58,794 nt of DNA from Desmospora activa DSM 45169 (GTDB taxonomy: Bacteria > Bacillota > Bacilli > Thermoactinomycetales > DSM-45169): contig NZ_PZZP01000004.1 in NCBI RefSeq assembly GCF_003046315.1, positions 1-58,794 of the forward strand, in the 5' to 3' direction. The notes under the pieces were generated by a model. It was not told the DNA's origin. It searched no databases and saw only the letters and a list, made by a program, of their open reading frames with translations. Shown in pieces: positions 37,421 to 47,047 of this stretch. A program made the position numbers and the translations under genes. Every line of letters begins with the position of its first letter. The first letter of the stretch is position 1.

Positions 37421-38419
37421 TCAACAGGAATGAAGGCCACCGTAGCCCAACTGCACGATATCATGGCGAGTAATGCGTTTCCCTACCAATATCCGCGGCA
37501 AAAACACATCAAATGACGTGTATTCATCATGAATGACGCAACCCGGCAAACCGAGTATCGGCGTTTGCTGATAATAAGCCACCATCAACATCGACCCTGG
37601 CAGCATCGGCGTTCCATAGCTGATAACATCCGCCCCCAGTGCTTTGATTGCCCCTGGTGTGCGATCATCGGGATCGACGGACATACCGCCGGTAACGCAA
37701 ACCAAGTCCGCACCCTGTTCAACAAATGCCCGCACTTGCTCAATGATACGATCCTTTTCGTCACTGGCCAAGGTTTGACCCATGATAACGGAGCCAAAGC
37801 GTTCCACTTTTTCCTGCACCACCGGGCCAAAGCGATCCTGAATACGACCGTGGTACACCTCACTGCCGGTGATCACCACCCCGACTTTGCGCTGCGGAAA
37901 CGGGACAACCTCCAGCACAGGCAATGTTGCATCGGCTAGTGCGGCTGCTTCCACCTGTCTCAGTCGCTCTTCCGGATAGAGAAGCGGGATCACGCGTGTT
38001 GCAGCCACGATGTCTTCCTTTTTAACGGGGATATCCGTTTTTCGAGTGGATAACACCGCCTGTTCCACCTGATTAATCCCATGGACACGGTTTGCATCCA
38101 CCTGTAATAATCCATCTCGTTCCGCCACCAGGTTAACTTTCCCTTCCCGGGGCTGGGTCAAGGTCAATCCCGTTCCACATACCGCCGTAGCGATGCGAAG
38201 AGCAGCATCGTTCTCGTGCCACTCTCCTTCCGCAATCTCCAGTACATATAAGTGCTCCTTGCCGATGGACAACAAGGCTTCCCGATCCTCTTCACGAACC
38301 ACATGCCCTTTTCGAAACAAGGGACCTTTATATTTTCCGGGGAGCACCTGGGTCAAGTCATGGGCCAATACGAGCCCCACCGCTTCGGAGACATGAACCT
38401 CCCGCAACTTGCTCTTCAT
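37421..38419 (-). CDS. Molybdopterin-binding (MoCF) domain protein
   Basis: A 332-residue protein whose C-terminal half (about 175-320) is a MoaB/MogA/CinA-type domain: VGVVITGSEVYHG, VCVTGGMSVDPDDRTPGAI and LPGCVIHDEY. The N-terminal half begins VSEAVGLVLAHDLTQVLPG, like the start of MoeA, but the total length is below the about 400 residues of MoeA. No other molybdenum cofactor gene is in the window. The family is annotated only as molybdopterin-binding; a metal-insertion or regulatory role is possible. GGGGGAG precedes the ATG. Confidence 0.78.
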   Translation of the reverse strand: MKSKLREVHVSEAVGLVLAHDLTQVLPGKYKGPLFRKGHVVREEDREALLSIGKEHLYVLEIAEGEWHENDAALRIATAVCGTGLTLTQPREGKVNLVAERDGLLQVDANRVHGINQVEQAVLSTRKTDIPVKKEDIVAATRVIPLLYPEERLRQVEAAALADATLPVLEVVPFPQRKVGVVITGSEVYHGRIQDRFGPVVQEKVERFGSVIMGQTLASDEKDRIIEQVRAFVEQGADLVCVTGGMSVDPDDRTPGAIKALGADVISYGTPMLPGSMLMVAYYQQTPILGLPGCVIHDEYTSFDVFLPRILVGKRITRHDIVQLGYGGLHSC

Positions 38420-38608
38420 TTTTTAACTCCCCCTCGATTTCCCAATGCTACTCTCTTTATTGTAACAAGCGGGGCTGGGCATGTGTAGATTTTCACATTT
38501 CTTTAACTGTTTCATCCCGCTTAGCAGTATCTCAATTGATTTTTATTGCTGAAGAATGCAATTGTAGTATGCTAATATTGAACTCATCGAACTAGAAGGA
38601 GTCACAAC

Positions 38609-39334
38609 ATGAAAATCGGAATTATCGGCGCTATGACGGAAGAAGTCTCCCTCTTGCGGGAACGGATGAACCGCGCAGACATCGAGACGATCGCCGGTTC
38701 AACCTGTCACACCGGAACCATCGACGGCATCGATGTCGTTATTTTGCAATCCGGCATCGGCAAGGTAAATGCGGCCATCGGCACCACCTTGATGATTCAA
38801 AACCAACAACCGGACTATATCATCAACAGCGGTTGCGCCGGTGGTTTTCACCCCGATTTGGCCGTGGGTGACATTGTGATCTCAACGGAAATTCGCCACC
38901 ACGATGTGGATGCCACCATTTTTGGCTATGAGTATGGACAAGTACCCCAGATGCCCGCTTTTTACCAAGCGGACCCCGTGTTGGTGACGATGGCGGCAAA
39001 AGCTGCACAAACCCACCTCGATCTACGGGTTCACCAGGGATTGATCGCTTCCGGGGATTCATTTATGAGTGACGATAATCGTGTCGCCTTGATTAAATCC
39101 AAGTACCCACACTTGTACGCCGCAGAGATGGAGGCTGCCGCCATCGCTCAGGTTTGCCACCAGTTTCGCATTCCTTTTGTTGTTATCCGCTCCATCTCCG
39201 ATATCGCCGGCCAAGATGCCAAGTTATCCTATGAACAATTTATGGAACTGGCGGCGGAACGATCAGCACAAATCGCCCTATCGATGCTGGCACAATTGGG
39301 ACAACATAGCAGAGGAGTGAAGGTCCATGCCTAA
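38609..39334 (+). CDS. mtnN: 5'-methylthioadenosine/S-adenosylhomocysteine nucleosidase
   Basis: A 241-residue nucleosidase (Pfs). [20 protein letters not shown], the purine-binding [18 protein letters not shown], and the active site [11 protein letters not shown] with the base-contacting Asp in RSISDIAG are all present. It cleaves MTA and SAH to adenine plus methylthioribose or S-ribosylhomocysteine, the latter the substrate of the next gene. AGAAGGAG precedes the ATG. It overlaps luxS by 8 bp. Confidence 0.95.
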   Translation: MKIGIIGAMTEEVSLLRERMNRADIETIAGSTCHTGTIDGIDVVILQSGIGKVNAAIGTTLMIQNQQPDYIINSGCAGGFHPDLAVGDIVISTEIRHHDVDATIFGYEYGQVPQMPAFYQADPVLVTMAAKAAQTHLDLRVHQGLIASGDSFMSDDNRVALIKSKYPHLYAAEMEAAAIAQVCHQFRIPFVVIRSISDIAGQDAKLSYEQFMELAAERSAQIALSMLAQLGQHSRGVKVHA

Positions 39335-39794
39335 AAAAATGAACGTGGAAAGTTTTGAACTGGATCACACCAAAGTAGCAGCCCCCTACGTTCGCCTGGC
39401 GGGCACCAAAAAAGGGCTTAACGGGGATGAAATTCATAAATACGATATCCGTTTCTGCCAACCCAACCAAGAACATATGGAGATGGCGGGACTCCATTCG
39501 CTGGAACACCTGATGGCGGAAAATATCCGTAACCACCTGGACAACGTGGTCGACTTAAGTCCCATGGGTTGCCAAACCGGCTTTTATCTCTCGGTGATCA
39601 ACCATAACGATTGCGATGAAATCCTGGATGTGCTGGCCAAAACCTTAAACGATGTGCTGGCAGCGGATGAAGTGCCCGCCTGTAATGTAGTCCAATGCGG
39701 TTGGGCTGCCAACCACAGCCTTGAAGGAGCACAAGCAATCGCTCGCCGTATGTTGGCGGGCAAGGATGAGTGGAAGCAGGTGTTTGCGGAGTGA
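39327..39794 (+). CDS. luxS: S-ribosylhomocysteine lyase LuxS
   Basis: A 155-residue LuxS with metal ligands His, His and Cys in [15 protein letters not shown] and the GYGWxxxHS-region equivalent ([13 protein letters not shown]), plus [11 protein letters not shown] with the catalytic Cys. It splits S-ribosylhomocysteine into homocysteine and DPD, precursor of the AI-2 signal. With mtnN in one overlapping operon, the pair forms the two-step SAH detoxification route. Confidence 0.96.
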   Translation: MPKKMNVESFELDHTKVAAPYVRLAGTKKGLNGDEIHKYDIRFCQPNQEHMEMAGLHSLEHLMAENIRNHLDNVVDLSPMGCQTGFYLSVINHNDCDEILDVLAKTLNDVLAADEVPACNVVQCGWAANHSLEGAQAIARRMLAGKDEWKQVFAE

Positions 39795-39876
39795 GGGGAT
39801 TTTGGTGAAAGCGTGGAAGCGGACTCGCGAACGAGCAAAGCGGGACATAGATGCGATGTAAATGGAAGAGGAAGAG

Positions 39877-39914
39877 CGGGCAAGCGGGGAGACACTCGCT
39901 TGCCCGATTTTTTT
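39877..39914 (+). terminator. Terminator after mtnN-luxS
   Basis: CGGGCAAGCG / CGCTTGCCCG, 10-bp perfect stem with 10-nt loop, then ATTTTTTT. The remaining DNA to 40092 shows no gene. Confidence 0.93.
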
Positions 39915-40092
39915 GAAACCGTAAACTCAACTCAGAAAAGGGATGCAGTCATTTCCAAAATTTTGATTTATATCGCAAACTACACCGACCAATGTCGCAT
40001 TCTTCACGAAGGTACGTTCCATGCCCCTATATTTCGTTCTCCGATTTGATCCTTTCTGGTGTCTGGAGATAATCTGTTGCATTCATTAGTGC

Positions 40093-40668
40093 TCACCCCA
40101 CCCATCCCTCCTCCGTCATCACTCCTGCCATCGGCACATCATGAGCCTCAGGAAATACCGTCGGCACGATTTGGAAGGCGTAGGCGACACCGAGGGCGAC
40201 CGTATTCTTTCCTTCGTCTGCAAAAAAACGGTCAAAATAGCCCCCGCCGTACCCTAAGCGATAGCCGCGCCGGTCAAAGGCGACACCAGGGACTAAGGCT
40301 AGATCCACTTCTGCCGCCTTTACCTCGGTATGCGGCAGTCCGGCAGGTTCCATGATGCCGAAAGCACCAAGTGACAACTCGTCCCACCCTTGGACACGGT
40401 ACAGGTGCAGGGTGCGCTCCTCCTTTAAGGCGCGGGGAAGGATCACCCCTTTTTCCTCCTGCCACGCCCACTCCATCAACAGACGCAGATCCACTTCATT
40501 GCGATGAGGCATCGTATACAGCACCCGCTTTGCCTCACGGTATAACGGATGCCGATGGAGATGTCGACAGATTTCAAGGGAATGCTTACGCACAACAGCC
40601 GCGTCCAACGCTTCCCGCCGCCGCAGCCACTGTCGGCGCAGCTCTTGTTTGGTAGATGGGTCCATCAT
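40093..40668 (-). CDS. 5-formyltetrahydrofolate cyclo-ligase
   Basis: A 191-residue enzyme that converts 5-formyl-THF to 5,10-methenyl-THF with ATP. N-terminal STKQELRRQWLRRREAL precedes the central YTMPHRNEVD, and the ATP/phosphate loop is FDRRGYRLGYGGGYFDRF. I start at ATG 40668 by similarity to the family's usual length; the frame is open 47 codons further upstream, and the best purine run (AAAAAGGAGGG) is 27 nt away, so the start is uncertain. It stands alone on minus. Confidence 0.85.
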   Translation of the reverse strand: MMDPSTKQELRRQWLRRREALDAAVVRKHSLEICRHLHRHPLYREAKRVLYTMPHRNEVDLRLLMEWAWQEEKGVILPRALKEERTLHLYRVQGWDELSLGAFGIMEPAGLPHTEVKAAEVDLALVPGVAFDRRGYRLGYGGGYFDRFFADEGKNTVALGVAYAFQIVPTVFPEAHDVPMAGVMTEEGWVG

Positions 40669-40925
40669 CGCATGGGTCCACTTCCTGGACCGCTCCCTCC
40701 TTTTTGCTGCTGTTATCCAATCACAGCCCCATTTTTCGATGGTGGCGATGTCATCAGTCTCGATCCGTTTTTTGTCGATCAAGGAATTATCTACTCCCAC
40801 CACTGACACAATTCGATTATAACGCTCATGTTCTTTCCACGTATTATAGCACTCACATCCGAAAGCCTTTCCCCTTTTCCCTGTGATCGGCTACAATGGA
40901 AACGGTGGAACATGGAAGGGTGAAA

Positions 40926-42842
40926 ATGGTGAGTATCCTGCAAGTGCAAAAGATCCACAAATCCTTTGGAGGCACCGTCGTCCTTGACGGAGTTAACCTC
41001 CAGGTAGAGGATAGAGAGCGGGTGGGTCTAATCGGACCCAACGGCGCCGGGAAATCGACGCTGCTAAAAATCATCACCGGCCGCCTTCCCGCTGATGAAG
41101 GCGAAATCGCCGTACCCAAAAGTGCCCGGATCGGTTATTTAGCCCAGGAGTTTGAAACCGATTCCGCCGGTGTAATTTGGGACGAAGTGATGCGGGCATT
41201 TGCCTCCTTACGGGAGCAGGAGAAGAAGCTGCGGGAGATGGAAGCCCGTATGGGGGACGAGACGGTCCTAGCGGATGAAAGCCAGTATGAGTCGCTATTG
41301 GCCCAATATGCCCGCCTACAGGAATCCTTTGAACGAGATGGCGGCTATGACTACGAAGCGCGGGCAAAGGGAGCGCTAAACGGCCTTGGGTTAGGTACAC
41401 TCGATTGGAATTCGACTCCAGTTCAATCCCTCAGCGGTGGGCAGAAGACGCGGCTTGCCTTGGCGCGGTTGCTGTTGGAACAACCCGATCTGATCATTTT
41501 AGATGAGCCGACCAACTATCTGGATATGGATGCCCTCTCCTGGTTGGAACATACATTGGAATCGTATCCTCACGCAGTGTTGGTCGTCTCCCACGATCGC
41601 TATTTTCTCGATCGCATCGTCACCGTCATCTATGAGGTGGAACGGACACGGGTTACCCGCTACCCCGGAAACTATACCGATTACATCCGACAGCGGGAAG
41701 AGCGGCTGGCACAGTGGGCAAAGGAATATGAACAACAGCAAACGGAAATCAAACGGATGGAGGATTTTGTCCAGCGCAATCTAGCACGAGCCTCCACTAC
41801 CAAACGGGCTCAGAGCAGGCGTAAGGCGTTAGAACGGATGGATAAACTGGAAAAACCACCAGGTGAACGAAACCGCGCCGCCATCCGTTTTGAAACCCGC
41901 ACCCGCACCGGCAAAGAGGTGCTGACCACCGACGATCTAACCGCCGGTTATCCAGGGTCACCCCCTCTGATCCGTTCCTGCGATCTCCAGTTGGAACGGG
42001 GAGATCGGGTAGCTCTCGTCGGTCCCAACGGCGCCGGAAAATCGACGTTGTTAAAAACACTGGCAGGCAAATTGAAGCCGTTGGCGGGCACCATCCGTTG
42101 GGGCAGCGGTGTAGAGCTGGATGATTACGATCAGGAACAAGAAGAGCTGAACGGAGAAGCGACAGTATTGGATGAAGTGTGGAATGCACACCCGCGTTTA
42201 AACCAGACGGAAATTCGTTCCTATCTAGGGCAATTTTTGTTTAACGGTGACGCCGTCTTTAAACAAGTTAAGGACCTAAGCGGAGGGGAAAAAGCGCGTC
42301 TCTCTTTGGTAAAACGCCTGCTGAACCAAGCCAATATGCTGTTGATGGATGAACCGACCAACCACTTGGACATGGACAGCAAAGAACGGCTCGAGGAAGC
42401 CTTGGAGGGGTTTGCGGGCACGTTGCTGTTTGTCTCCCACGATCGTTATCTGATCAAACGCCTGGCCAACCGCGTCTGGGAAGTGCGAAACGGCGATGTA
42501 CTTGTTTATGAGGGCAACTATGATGCATTCCGGGAACAAGTGCGGCAGCGGGAGCAAGCACAGACAGAGCAAATCGCTTCTCCAACCGCTCCTTCTCACC
42601 ATGAATCCCTCCGCCAACAACGCCAACGCGAGCGAGAGACCCGTCGCCTTCAGCAGGAGGCGGAGGCGCTAGAACAGGAAATCGAAGCTTTAGAAGAGGA
42701 GATTGCCTGGATTGAAGCGGAGCTGTGCAAACCGGAGGTTTACCAAGACCCCAACAAAAACCTTCCCCTGCAAGAGCGATTAATGGAACGACAACAAACC
42801 TTATCCGCCAAAACGGAACGTTGGGCGGAAATCGCCGAGTAA
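40926..42842 (+). CDS. ABC-F family ATPase (YdiF-like)
   Basis: A 638-residue soluble protein with two ABC domains and no membrane segments: Walker A GPNGAGKSTLLK near residues 38 and 368, signatures LSGGQKTRLALA and LSGGEKARLSLV, and Walker B LIILDEPTNYLD and LLMDEPTNHLD. The interdomain linker is rich in Lys/Arg/Gln (RASTTKRAQSRRKALERM), and a C-terminal coiled coil (EALEQEIEALEEEIAWIEAEL) follows. ABC-F proteins bind the ribosomal E site and tune translation or rescue stalled or drug-bound ribosomes. I start at ATG 40926, preceded by GGAAGGGTG; an in-frame ATG lies 10 codons upstream. Confidence 0.9.
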   Translation: MVSILQVQKIHKSFGGTVVLDGVNLQVEDRERVGLIGPNGAGKSTLLKIITGRLPADEGEIAVPKSARIGYLAQEFETDSAGVIWDEVMRAFASLREQEKKLREMEARMGDETVLADESQYESLLAQYARLQESFERDGGYDYEARAKGALNGLGLGTLDWNSTPVQSLSGGQKTRLALARLLLEQPDLIILDEPTNYLDMDALSWLEHTLESYPHAVLVVSHDRYFLDRIVTVIYEVERTRVTRYPGNYTDYIRQREERLAQWAKEYEQQQTEIKRMEDFVQRNLARASTTKRAQSRRKALERMDKLEKPPGERNRAAIRFETRTRTGKEVLTTDDLTAGYPGSPPLIRSCDLQLERGDRVALVGPNGAGKSTLLKTLAGKLKPLAGTIRWGSGVELDDYDQEQEELNGEATVLDEVWNAHPRLNQTEIRSYLGQFLFNGDAVFKQVKDLSGGEKARLSLVKRLLNQANMLLMDEPTNHLDMDSKERLEEALEGFAGTLLFVSHDRYLIKRLANRVWEVRNGDVLVYEGNYDAFREQVRQREQAQTEQIASPTAPSHHESLRQQRQRERETRRLQQEAEALEQEIEALEEEIAWIEAELCKPEVYQDPNKNLPLQERLMERQQTLSAKTERWAEIAE

Positions 42843-42985
42843 CGCGACAATTGTTAATCCATCTTTGATGACACCTTTTTTGCTAAGCGAGACCCAGGAC
42901 CGAAGTAACTAAGGTAAGACCTGTGCTCAATCGAAGACATCCCACCCGTTTAACCGTTCCATAGTAGGTTTTTCGGTATATCAAC

Positions 42986-43018
42986 GCTCCGTGCTTTGTC
43001 AGCACGGAGCCTTTTTTA
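42986..43018 (+). terminator. Terminator after the ABC-F gene
   Basis: GCTCCGTGCT-TTGTC-AGCACGGAGC followed by CTTTTTT. Confidence 0.92.
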
Positions 43019-43047
43019 ATCACAGAAAAGATCGCAATTCATATTCT

Positions 43048-43341
43048 TCAATCCATCGGCAAAATATACTCCGTTCCACATCTCTTCGTCGGTTCACGTA
43101 ATTCATCATAGTTGAAGTCATGAGGCTCTGAGGTTACATACATCGTCACGTTTTTCCAACCGATCAACCTTTCACGGGTATAATCGAATTTCACCTGATA
43201 AAATTCGCATGCATCAACTTTCTCTCGAAATGCCGGGTATGAAATCTCTTGATAAAAAACCAACCGATAAGCGAAAATCGCAGCAACAACGAAACATACC
43301 AATGCAACACCCGGTATCCAAAAAAGGCGTTTGTACATCAT
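43048..43341 (-). CDS. Hypothetical single-pass membrane protein
   Basis: A 97-residue protein with one N-terminal transmembrane or uncleaved signal helix (FWIPGVALVCFVVAAIFAYRLVFY) and a small polar extracytoplasmic domain holding two Cys (DACEFYQ and TKRCGTE) that could form a disulphide. GGGAG lies 4 and 7 nt before two adjacent ATGs. It is not recognised. It lies divergent to the lipoprotein genes, and no partner is evident. Confidence 0.6.
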   Translation of the reverse strand: MMYKRLFWIPGVALVCFVVAAIFAYRLVFYQEISYPAFREKVDACEFYQVKFDYTRERLIGWKNVTMYVTSEPHDFNYDELREPTKRCGTEYILPMD

Positions 43342-43538
43342 CGTTCTCCCATCTAGGAAAATTAGGCAAAAAAGAGCAACAACTCCCTTTACATCCCTTC
43401 TCCTATTCCTTAATCTTAATAACCTTGCTAAACTTAACTTTATCCTAGATTGAGGAAATCAGGAATTCGAAAACTAACAATGGGGAGAGCTGTCTATCGG
43501 TTTCTCTCCAATCAGGGATCATCACAGGAGGAACACAG

Positions 43539-44792
43539 ATGAAGTTGCCAACGTTTTTATTTATGCGTATTGGAAGTGTCGCTGTTCTCGCTGTTCTTAT
43601 GATACTGGCTGGCTGCTCGTTACCCGATTTAGGAACGTCAAGTTCCGAATCCGTCAATCAATCGGACTCCAACTCTGACAGTGATTCATCACAGCCACCA
43701 GAACAAATCACAGGTGTCCTCTTAAAACAACAGGAAGGGAAGGGCAATCCCCAACGATATGGCTCTGTTTCAGTGTATGACGCATGCACGGTGCTTCCAC
43801 TGAAGGCATTAACCGATCTCGGGCTGGAGCATGGTGACCAAACTGATTTTAAAGCCCGATCGGCCGTTCGTTCCATTCATCTGGCGGAATCTGTCCCTGC
43901 CGCCGTTACAGGGGTAGGGGTGTTAGATGGTGTGAGCAAGTGTACTTATTCAATTGAAGGAGAACATATTTCTCTCGATATCTATCAACCGCCGTTTAAT
44001 GCAGAGAATGTACTGCAGAGACAGCTGGAGGTCCCAACCAATCAAGGTGGCCAGTTCCGCACGGAACAAGGGGTGCCGTTAGCGGTATGGCAAGGGCCAT
44101 CTGGGTGGTATTTTGTAATCGATAAACAAGATGTGGTCGTGCAAGGATATTTGCCGCTAGAGAAGCCGAATTACGGCAATTACAATCTGGAACAGTTGAC
44201 AGAAGAGATTGCAAAACAAGTGATCGCAAACCTCAACCAGGGACCGACAGCACCTGCTCAATATCAATACGACTCCCCTTATCAGGGTATCCCCGCTCCC
44301 TGTAAAGTTGTATCTGCAGAAGCTTTTGAGCAATCATTTGGAGAGCCCGCCAGCGGACAAATTGAGGCAACATACTATGCCGGCGAGTTTCAAACAACAA
44401 ATTTTGGTATAACCTCAGTCCCCAACATCACAACGGAATGCAACCGTTCCAACCTGGTCCCCTCCGGCAATTCCAATCGTGCCTATCGGTCCGTCGATGT
44501 CAAATTCTCACACTATCGCGACGAAAAATGGGCCAAGTCCGATTTCAAAATCTGTAACCCGGACGCTCCCAACTCCGATCTTCATCAGGCAAAGGTACTG
44601 GATATCGAGATCGGTGACAGCCCCGTCTGTTTGACGAAGAGCAACGAGACTCACAATCTATTCAATTTCCGTGTCGGCAAGACGATTGTCCAGATGGAGA
44701 CATGGCGAGAAGATCCCGATAACTCCGATCCGCAAAAACTGGCACAGAAGCTGGAGCCGATGGCGAAAGCAATCGCCGAAAACCTAAAGTAA
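43539..44792 (+). CDS. Lipoprotein, two-domain DUF3558-like (copy 1)
   Basis: A 417-residue lipoprotein with lipobox LAGC (Cys26), then a Ser/Asp-rich linker. Two related halves follow. The first starts YDACTVLPLKALTDLGLEHG with a later VSKCTYSIEG. The second starts PCKVVSAEAFEQSFGEPASG with TECNRSNLVPSG. Each begins with a Cys-containing motif and a later Cys, as in DUF3558 lipoproteins, which are mainly actinobacterial. GGAGG precedes the ATG. A paralogue follows directly. It is anchored outside the membrane; function is unknown. Ligand binding or a wall-related role is a guess. Confidence 0.75.
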   Translation: MKLPTFLFMRIGSVAVLAVLMILAGCSLPDLGTSSSESVNQSDSNSDSDSSQPPEQITGVLLKQQEGKGNPQRYGSVSVYDACTVLPLKALTDLGLEHGDQTDFKARSAVRSIHLAESVPAAVTGVGVLDGVSKCTYSIEGEHISLDIYQPPFNAENVLQRQLEVPTNQGGQFRTEQGVPLAVWQGPSGWYFVIDKQDVVVQGYLPLEKPNYGNYNLEQLTEEIAKQVIANLNQGPTAPAQYQYDSPYQGIPAPCKVVSAEAFEQSFGEPASGQIEATYYAGEFQTTNFGITSVPNITTECNRSNLVPSGNSNRAYRSVDVKFSHYRDEKWAKSDFKICNPDAPNSDLHQAKVLDIEIGDSPVCLTKSNETHNLFNFRVGKTIVQMETWREDPDNSDPQKLAQKLEPMAKAIAENLK

Positions 44793-44967
44793 TGAACTAG
44801 TATATTTTAATAATTAATAAAATAATTGCTAACGGTAAAAAAACAATGATAAAATCGCCTTAATTCAACAAGGAAGTGGAATCCTCAATCGTACGAGCTT
44901 AAGATTAGAAACCAATGGCATCAATTCGAACCACAAAACTAACCGATGAAAAGGAAGTGTCCTTATC

Positions 44968-46236
44968 ATGAAATTCCTGAGCAAATTTCAACGGAGAGCA
45001 TTTCCCACCAAATCAAAAAAGATCGCAATCATCCGTCTGGGAGCAGTTGCGTCTCTTTCGGTCGTCATGGTTTTATCCGGCTGCTCGTTGCCCGACTTCA
45101 ACTCAAAAAACCCAGATGCTTCAGAGGAAAAAGAAGCATCCGGGCAGAGTGAAACCATTGCGGGCCCCCTTCTCAAGCAGCAAGCAGGAGAAGGTGATGC
45201 CAACAGCTACGGTTCAGTTCAAGTGTTTGACGGCTGCTCTGTCATACCGATCAAAACGTTAACCGATCTTGGCCTAAACTACACCGAACAGTCGACAGTC
45301 ACAGCCGCCTACCTTGCCGAAAGTGTTCCTCCCGATCGAGCGATTGAACGAGCGACCCCCTTCGATGGTGTCGGCAAGTGTATATATAATTTTGGAGAAG
45401 ATCTGGTCGCAGTAGATGTTCTTCAGCCACCATTTAACGAAGAAAGAGAATTGGAAAGTAGAATGGGAAGACCAGAACGGCAAGGCGCTGAGCTTCGCAC
45501 GGAGCAGGGGATGCAAGTAGCCGTGTGGCAGGATGAGGAGGAACCGGTGAAATGGCAATTTATCATCGGGAAGCAAGATCTCGTCATAGATGGCTATACA
45601 AAACTTGAACAGTCAAAGTACGGCAAACGCACGCCGGAACAGGTAGCTAACGCAATCGCAAAACAGGCCATGGCAAACATCTCCAAAGAACCAATCGCAC
45701 CGATTCAGCATCAATACGACGCGCCCTACGACGATGTACCTGATCCATGTGAAGTCGTATCTGCGGAAGCCTTTCAACAATCATATGGGGAGCCTGCAAG
45801 CGGTTATGTAGAGGCCACCTACTATGCTGGTGATGCGGAGTTTAAGCCTGACAAAGGTCCCATGATCTCCCGTACGGAAACTTCGTGCCGTCGCTCCAAT
45901 CTAGTTCCTTCCGGTTCGATAGGCGACGGCTATCAATCTGTAAAGGTTGATTTCACCATCTACCGTGAAGATGAGTGGGGAAAATACGGTGACTGGCCCT
46001 GTGATCCAAAGGGGTCAGCAAGCTCTCTGACACAACCGATCGCCTTGGATATGAAAGTCGGTGACGGCGCGGTATGCTTAACCAGCACTGGAACCGGCAA
46101 CAAATCCCTCAATTTCCGCGTCGGCAAGACAGCGGTTGAGATGACGAATTGGCAGACTCAAGACGCCGCCGACCCGCAACAACTAGCACAGAAGCTGGAG
46201 CCTCTGGCCCAATCGATTGCCGAGAACCTAAAATAA
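44968..46236 (+). CDS. Lipoprotein, two-domain DUF3558-like (copy 2)
   Basis: A 422-residue paralogue of the preceding gene over its whole length: shared NPDASEEK-type linker, YGSVQVFDGCSVIPIKTLTD, QPPFNEE, QYDAPYDDVPDPCEVVSAEA, FQQSYGEPASGYVEATYYAG, CRRSNLVPSG and the C-terminus QLAQKLEPLAQSIAENLK. Lipobox LSGC (Cys39) follows an unusually long, basic N-region (RRAFPTKSKK). GGAAGTG is upstream. Tandem duplication is clear, but the two copies have diverged strongly, so it is not recent. A perfect palindrome ends the pair. Confidence 0.75.
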   Translation: MKFLSKFQRRAFPTKSKKIAIIRLGAVASLSVVMVLSGCSLPDFNSKNPDASEEKEASGQSETIAGPLLKQQAGEGDANSYGSVQVFDGCSVIPIKTLTDLGLNYTEQSTVTAAYLAESVPPDRAIERATPFDGVGKCIYNFGEDLVAVDVLQPPFNEERELESRMGRPERQGAELRTEQGMQVAVWQDEEEPVKWQFIIGKQDLVIDGYTKLEQSKYGKRTPEQVANAIAKQAMANISKEPIAPIQHQYDAPYDDVPDPCEVVSAEAFQQSYGEPASGYVEATYYAGDAEFKPDKGPMISRTETSCRRSNLVPSGSIGDGYQSVKVDFTIYREDEWGKYGDWPCDPKGSASSLTQPIALDMKVGDGAVCLTSTGTGNKSLNFRVGKTAVEMTNWQTQDAADPQQLAQKLEPLAQSIAENLK

Positions 46237-46258
46237 AAGACATCGATTATTTAGTAGG

Positions 46259-46292
46259 ATCAAACCGCACCTGATATCAGGTGCGGTTTGAT
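46259..46292. terminator. 34-bp perfect palindrome between convergent genes
   Basis: Arms ATCAAACCGCACCTGAT and its reverse complement meet with no spacer. It sits between the lipoprotein pair and the DUF1963 gene and can act as a hairpin terminator for both, although only TTGTTT follows on plus. Confidence 0.75.
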
Positions 46293-46312
46293 TGTTTAGG
46301 GGAGAATTTACA

Positions 46313-47029
46313 CTAGTAATAATCGACAATTAATTCCCCTTTTGGCTCTACCGCATCGGGATTGATAAACAAATATCCGATCCCATTTTCAATCCCACGC
46401 AAGAGATAGCGTAATATATTGTTTTCATCCGTTGCATTGACAATTTCTTCACTTTGTACAAAGTCATCAGGCCCCGTTAGATATTGACCGGCGAAAAAGT
46501 AACCCTGTGGGTGGGAATGAACACGGTGAATCCAGGAAGGAAACCCGCCCAACTTGGTTCGATGAACGATCTGTCTGTTTAAGGCTTGTTCATTTTCCGC
46601 CCATGCCTTCCTATCGTAGCACTTCCATTTCTCCTCATCCGGCAAGGGTTCTTCATATTGAACCCACTCGACCACCCGTGCTTCCGCCAGCATCAAAGAT
46701 TCGTCAAATGAAGGCGGTGCCGCCGTTAAGCCGGCTACCAAATCGTCTCGATCCACAATCACGACTGCATTTGCTCCCGCTTCACGATCAAAGGTACTAC
46801 AATCGTCTTGACAAGAAAACAAAAATAAAACTCGTCCCTCTTTTCCCAATGAAAACCGCTGTGGATGGGAAGAAAACTGGGCCAAAAACGTCAGCGGTTC
46901 CCCACATTCCCCACAGAGCGGCCAACGTTCCGGTGGCAATCCCCATGGGAGTCCGCCAAACTTGTCCTCTAAGGACGTCTGTTTCGGTACGTAATCACCC
47001 AGTGTCACTTTGGGGGTATAGCAAAACAT
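46313..47029 (-). CDS. DUF1963 (YwqG-like) protein, candidate immunity protein
   Basis: A 238-residue cytosolic protein with the DUF1963 pattern DKFGGLPWGLPPERWPLCGECGEPLTFLAQF, including a CGECG pair and a later CQDDCSTF that together could bind zinc. C-terminal strands with GYLFINPD follow. In B. subtilis YwqG lies next to a polymorphic toxin locus, and here the gene is the last of an RHS toxin-DUF2625-DUF1963 run. GAGAGGG precedes the ATG. Immunity or toxin-processing roles are inference from position. Confidence 0.75.
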   Translation of the reverse strand: MFCYTPKVTLGDYVPKQTSLEDKFGGLPWGLPPERWPLCGECGEPLTFLAQFSSHPQRFSLGKEGRVLFLFSCQDDCSTFDREAGANAVVIVDRDDLVAGLTAAPPSFDESLMLAEARVVEWVQYEEPLPDEEKWKCYDRKAWAENEQALNRQIVHRTKLGGFPSWIHRVHSHPQGYFFAGQYLTGPDDFVQSEEIVNATDENNILRYLLRGIENGIGYLFINPDAVEPKGELIVDYY

Positions 47030-47047
47030 CCTTTTTCCCTCTCCCTT

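Noticed and set aside
40810-40895. 6S RNA next to 5-formyltetrahydrofolate cyclo-ligase
   Set aside because: That linkage is known in gammaproteobacteria; here only an 86-bp AT-rich gap without the 6S structure is present.
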